Part shown: positions 4,607-7,383 of the stretch, in pieces | Numbering within the stretch: the first letter of the stretch is position 1 | Layout of the letters: every line of letters begins with the position of its first letter | Source: Geminicoccaceae bacterium | GTDB taxonomy: Bacteria > Pseudomonadota > Alphaproteobacteria > Geminicoccales > Geminicoccaceae | Assembly: GCA_020446285.1 (NCBI GenBank) | Contig: JAGREZ010000009.1 | Location: 1 to 7,383, forward strand | Length of the DNA stretch: 7,383 nucleotides | Reading direction: 5' to 3' | The notes under the pieces: model-generated | Seen by the model: only the letters and a program-made list of their open reading frames with translations | Databases searched by the model: none | Told to the model about the DNA's origin: nothing | Made by a program: the position numbers and the translations under genes

Positions 4607-5659
4607 TCAGACCGACCGCCAGTCGAATGGCAGCCTGTCCCCGTCCCACGGACGGAAGAATGTCTCGACGGCCTCGTCACTGACCTCGTCGAGATGCGCA
4701 AGCTGCCAGCGTGGCGCCTTGTCCTTGTCGATGATCAGTGCCCTTACCCCTTCGTGAAAATCGCCATGTGCCATGACATGACGAACGAGGCGGTATTCCA
4801 GTCGCATGCATTCGGCAAAATCGAGTTCGCGGCCGAGGCGAACCTGATGAAAGGCGATACCGACCGAGATTGGTGACTTGCTTTCCAGAACAGCCAGGGT
4901 TTCCTGAGCAAAGGCGGTCTTCGACCCGCGCAGGGCGGCAATCACGTCGCGCAGATGCTCGCCGGCAAAGAGGCGGTCGATCTCCACCCGATGGCCGTCA
5001 ATGGCAGAACGTTCCACAGGTTCCTCGAATTCGGCCAGCACCGCCTCGACATCCTCGCCCTCGACGATCGCCTCCTGCAATTCGCCCAGCCTTGCCGCAT
5101 CGACAAACCGGGTGCCGATACCGACGCTGCGGCAATCCCGGCCATCCAGCCGCGCGCCGGTAAGCGCCATGTAGGTCCCAAGCTCGCCCGGCAGACGCGG
5201 CAGGAATGCCGTGCCGCCCACATCGGGAAACATGCCGATGCCGGTCTCGGGCATGGCGAACATGGTATTGTCCGTCACCACGCGAAAGCGGCCATGAACC
5301 GAGATGCCGACGCCGCCGCCCATGGTAATCCCGTCCATGAGCGCCACGAAGGGCTTGGGAAAATGACGGATACGCCAGTTCATCCGGTACTCGTCGCCAA
5401 AGAATGGCAGCACCGCGTCCGGCCCGTCGACGGCGACGCGCTCCGCCACCGCCCGGATGTCACCGCCGGCGCAGAACGCGCGTCCGGGCGCGGCTCGCAC
5501 CAGGACCGCGCGCACGCCTTCATCATCCTTCCACGCGGCAAGACGGGCCGAGAGCGCGCGGACCATCGGGTGGGTCAGCGCATTGAGAGCCTTTTGCCGG
5601 TTGAGCGTGACGATGCCTGTCCCGCCACGAACCTCGAATTCGATATCGTCCGTTGTCAT
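4607..5659 (-). CDS. 3-hydroxyisobutyryl-CoA hydrolase (crotonase superfamily)
   Basis: The enzyme releases free 3-hydroxyisobutyrate and CoA from 3-hydroxyisobutyryl-CoA in valine breakdown, which avoids build-up of reactive methacrylyl-CoA. At 350 residues it is longer than a plain enoyl-CoA hydratase (about 260) and fits the hydrolase subfamily. The crotonase fold shows GIVTLNRQKALNALT (15-29), AFCAGGDIRAV (61-71), the oxyanion-hole segment ITMGGGVGIS (111-120) and MPETGIGMFPDVGGTAFL (136-153), where Glu138 and Asp146 correspond to the catalytic acids of human HIBCH. The subfamily-specific C-terminal part includes ISVGIAFHQV, ECMRLEYRLVRH, DFHEGVRA and DKDKAPRW. Its ATG overlaps the stop of the acyl-CoA dehydrogenase gene by ATGA, so translation is probably coupled. 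Confidence 0.94.
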   Translation of the reverse strand: MTTDDIEFEVRGGTGIVTLNRQKALNALTHPMVRALSARLAAWKDDEGVRAVLVRAAPGRAFCAGGDIRAVAERVAVDGPDAVLPFFGDEYRMNWRIRHFPKPFVALMDGITMGGGVGISVHGRFRVVTDNTMFAMPETGIGMFPDVGGTAFLPRLPGELGTYMALTGARLDGRDCRSVGIGTRFVDAARLGELQEAIVEGEDVEAVLAEFEEPVERSAIDGHRVEIDRLFAGEHLRDVIAALRGSKTAFAQETLAVLESKSPISVGIAFHQVRLGRELDFAECMRLEYRLVRHVMAHGDFHEGVRALIIDKDKAPRWQLAHLDEVSDEAVETFFRPWDGDRLPFDWRSV

Positions 5660-6804
5660 TCCTGATGCTGCGCCAGAAGCTGACGGGCGATGATCATGCG
5701 CATGATCTCATTTGTTCCTTCCAGAATGCGGTGAACGCGGACATCGCGCAGGTACCGCTCGATTTCATAGTCACGGATATAGCCGTAGCCGCCATGCAGC
5801 TGCAGCGCCTCGTCGATGATCTCGAACGAGAGGTCAGTGGCAAGACGCTTGGCCATGGCCGCCGCCGCGGTCCTGTCCGCCGCGTTCCGGTCGAGCTTCG
5901 ATGCTGCGTGCAGGGTCATGAGCCGTGCCGCCTCGAGCCTGGTCGCCATGTCGGCGAGCTTGAAGCGGGTCACCTGGAAATCGGCGATGGGCTTGCCGAA
6001 CTGCCGGCGTTCCACGACATGGGCAATGGATCGTTCCAGCGCCGCACGCGCGGTGCCGATCGAGCAGGCGGCGATATTGACCCTGCCGCCGTCGAGCCCC
6101 GCCATTGCCATGCGGAAGCCTTCGCCCTCCTCGCCCAGCCGGTTGGCCACGGGCACCCGGCACTGGTCGAGACTGACGATCGCCGTGGGCTGCGAATTCC
6201 AGCCCATCTTCCGTTCCTGCGCCCCGAAGGAGATGCCCGCGCGCTCCTTTTCCACCAGCATGGCACTGATGCCGTTCGGTCCCGAAGCGCCGGTCCGGCA
6301 CATGACCAGATAGACATCGCTGCGTCCACCGCCGGAGATGAACGCCTTGGAGCCGTTCAGCACATAATCGTCACCATCGCGGCGTGCGGTCGTTTTCAGA
6401 CTGGCGGCGTCGGAGCCCGAACCGGGCTCGGTCAGGCAGTAGCTGGAAAAGTGCCGCATGGTGAGCAGATCGGGCAGGAACCGCTCGCGGAGCGCGTCGC
6501 CGGCAAAACGGTCGATCATCCATGTCACCATGTTGTGGATCGACAGATAGGCTGCCGTCGAGGTGCAGCCGGCGGAAAGCTCCTCGAACAGCATGGCCGC
6601 TTCCAGCCGCCCGAGCCCGCTGCCGCCATGCGCCTCGTCGACACAGATGCCGGCAAGGCCCAGCTCCGCCGCCTTGCGCAAGGTCGCCTCGGGAAAGATC
6701 CTGTCCTCGTCCCATTTCCGGGCGAATGGTGCCAGTTCGGCGCGGGCGAAGTCCCGTGCCATCCGCGCCAGCGCCTCCTGCTCCTCGCTGCGTTCGAAAT
6801 CCAT
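5656..6804 (-). CDS. Acyl-CoA dehydrogenase, probably isobutyryl-CoA dehydrogenase
   Basis: This FAD enzyme introduces the alpha-beta double bond into an acyl-CoA and passes electrons to electron transfer flavoprotein. The neighbouring genes point to isobutyryl-CoA as substrate, giving methacrylyl-CoA, as for human ACAD8. The 382-residue protein has the full family layout: an N-terminal helical domain (1-120), the FAD signature CLTEPGSGSDA at 123-133, the beta domain to about 235 with NGSKAFISGG and MGWNSQP, and a C-terminal helical domain with RRQFGKPI (266-273) and LHGGYGYIRDYEIERYLRD (336-354). The catalytic base is Glu362 in ILEGTNEI, the position used by short- and branched-chain family members other than isovaleryl-CoA dehydrogenase. 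GAGG lies 4 bases before the ATG. It is the first gene of the minus-strand unit. The exact acyl chain cannot be read from sequence alone. Confidence 0.92.
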   Translation of the reverse strand: MDFERSEEQEALARMARDFARAELAPFARKWDEDRIFPEATLRKAAELGLAGICVDEAHGGSGLGRLEAAMLFEELSAGCTSTAAYLSIHNMVTWMIDRFAGDALRERFLPDLLTMRHFSSYCLTEPGSGSDAASLKTTARRDGDDYVLNGSKAFISGGGRSDVYLVMCRTGASGPNGISAMLVEKERAGISFGAQERKMGWNSQPTAIVSLDQCRVPVANRLGEEGEGFRMAMAGLDGGRVNIAACSIGTARAALERSIAHVVERRQFGKPIADFQVTRFKLADMATRLEAARLMTLHAASKLDRNAADRTAAAAMAKRLATDLSFEIIDEALQLHGGYGYIRDYEIERYLRDVRVHRILEGTNEIMRMIIARQLLAQHQE

Positions 6805-6892
6805 GGTTCCTCGACCCCGTCACACCATTGTCGCCCGCCGGTCACGCACATATAGATGTATTGGAAGATTTGAGAAACCGACGAGATCCCCG
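6805..6892. other. Divergent promoter region between the valine genes and hemB
   Basis: These 88 bases separate the two divergent start codons and must hold promoters for both directions unless hemB or the valine unit is read from farther away. The AT-rich core (about 6848-6877) contains the inverted repeat ACAT-ATAG-ATGT (6848-6859), which overlaps the proposed hemB -10 element and could be an operator. For the minus strand a weak pair, TTTCTC and TATATG with a 17-base spacer, is possible but matches the -35 consensus poorly. Confidence 0.5.
6828..6856 (+). promoter_or_regulatory. Candidate hemB promoter
   Basis: TTGTCG (6828-6833) and TATAGA (6851-6856) each match the sigma70 consensus at 4 of 6 bases and are exactly 17 bases apart. 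Transcription would begin near 6863, leaving a leader of about 30 bases before ATG 6893. The call is a pattern match supported by position. Confidence 0.45.
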
Positions 6893-7383
6893 ATGCCCCA
6901 GCACCTGCCCCCGCTTGCACGTTTTCCGCAGATCCGGCCGCGCCGCTTGCGTCGAATGCCGTGGAGCCGGGCGCTGGTGGCGGAACATCGCCTTGCCGCA
7001 TCGGACCTGATCCAGCCGCTTTTCGTGCTCGATGGCGACAACAGGCGCGAACCCGTGGCCTCGCTGCCCGGCATCGAACGCCTTTCGGTCGATCTGCTGC
7101 TGCCCGTTGCCGAACGCTGCCTCGAACGGGGCATCCCCGCAGTGGCACTCTTTCCGGTCACACCGGCCGAACGCAGATGCGAGGAGGGCAAGGAGGCCTG
7201 CAATCCGGACAATCTCGTGTGCCGGGCCTTTCGCGCCATCAAGGAGCGGTTCCCCGAACTCGGCCTTGTCGGCGATGTCGCCCTCGACCCCTATACCAGC
7301 CACGGGCAGGACGGCCTCATCCGCGACGGCGTCATCCTGAATGACGAAACGCTCGACGTGCTGTGCCGTCAGGCGGTGTGCCA
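6893..7383 (+). CDS. hemB: Delta-aminolevulinic acid dehydratase (porphobilinogen synthase), 5' part
   Basis: The enzyme joins two 5-aminolevulinate molecules into porphobilinogen, the second common step of haem and other tetrapyrrole synthesis, in the cytoplasm. About half the gene (163 codons, open at the window edge) is visible. Recognisable segments are RPRRLRRMPWSRALVAEH (15-32), DLIQPLFVLDG (38-48), SLPGIERLSVD (57-67), NPDNLVCRAFRAIKE (104-118) and GDVALDPYTSHGQDG (127-141). In that last segment Asp128, Asp132 and Asp140 take the places that are Cys in zinc enzymes such as E. coli HemB, so this belongs to the Mg-dependent type known from Pseudomonas. The catalytic lysines lie outside the window. 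The ribosome site is weak (GAGA a few bases upstream); a later ATG at residue 22 would cut into the conserved arm, so ATG 6893 is preferred. Confidence 0.95.
   Translation, partial: MPQHLPPLARFPQIRPRRLRRMPWSRALVAEHRLAASDLIQPLFVLDGDNRREPVASLPGIERLSVDLLLPVAERCLERGIPAVALFPVTPAERRCEEGKEACNPDNLVCRAFRAIKERFPELGLVGDVALDPYTSHGQDGLIRDGVILNDETLDVLCRQAVC

Noticed and set aside
3911..4876. A 321-codon plus-strand open frame
   Set aside because: It is antisense to mmsB and the end of the hydrolase gene and shows no domain; its composition is that of a shadow frame.
4955..5665. A 236-codon plus-strand open frame
   Set aside because: It is antisense to the hydrolase gene, with His/Arg/Ala-rich low-information sequence and no recognisable motif.
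5653..6855. A 400-codon open frame on the plus strand, longer than the opposing gene
   Set aside because: It lies antisense to the acyl-CoA dehydrogenase, whose motifs are unmistakable. Its protein is rich in His, Gly, Ala and Arg with no recognisable domain, as expected for a shadow frame in high-GC DNA.

Overview
The window reads as an ordinary, gene-dense chromosomal segment of a high-GC alphaproteobacterium. Four things point there: the order rpsF-rpsR-DUF2232 gene-rplI, the extended charged tails on the ribosomal proteins, a PhaR-type polyhydroxyalkanoate regulator, and a MarR regulator that closely resembles the alphaproteobacterial LdtR group. I cannot name the genus or order. I see no mobile element, CRISPR array, tRNA, rRNA or phage gene, and no gene-free stretch over 300 bases; the longest is the 237 bases before phaR.

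Left part, plus strand (1-2082): the last codons of rpsF, then rpsR, a multi-pass membrane protein of the DUF2232/YybS type, and rplI. This is a ribosomal protein operon with a membrane protein gene inside it. The 142 bases between rpsR and the membrane protein gene are unusually rich in inverted repeats and are the least explained stretch of the window.

Middle (2083-3142): a spacer with a large hairpin and a possible promoter, then phaR on the plus strand. The 127 bases after phaR lie between convergent genes and hold several GC-rich hairpins without T tracts.

Right part, minus strand (6804 down to 3143): an acyl-CoA dehydrogenase (probably isobutyryl-CoA dehydrogenase), 3-hydroxyisobutyryl-CoA hydrolase, 3-hydroxyisobutyrate dehydrogenase (mmsB) and an LdtR-like MarR regulator, apparently one transcription unit. 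The three enzymes act in valine breakdown: isobutyryl-CoA to methacrylyl-CoA, 3-hydroxyisobutyryl-CoA to free 3-hydroxyisobutyrate, and that to methylmalonate semialdehyde. The hydratase between the first two steps and the final semialdehyde dehydrogenase are not here. The dehydrogenase and hydrolase genes overlap by ATGA.

Far right (6893 to the end): the 5' part of hemB, transcribed divergently from the valine genes across an 88-base gap that holds a good candidate hemB promoter. The encoded enzyme has the Asp-type (Mg-dependent) rather than Cys-type (Zn) metal site.

I did not find a convincing new biological system. The best leads are the structured rpsR-DUF2232 spacer, the LdtR-like regulator at the end of a valine operon, and the hairpins placed inside or between operons.
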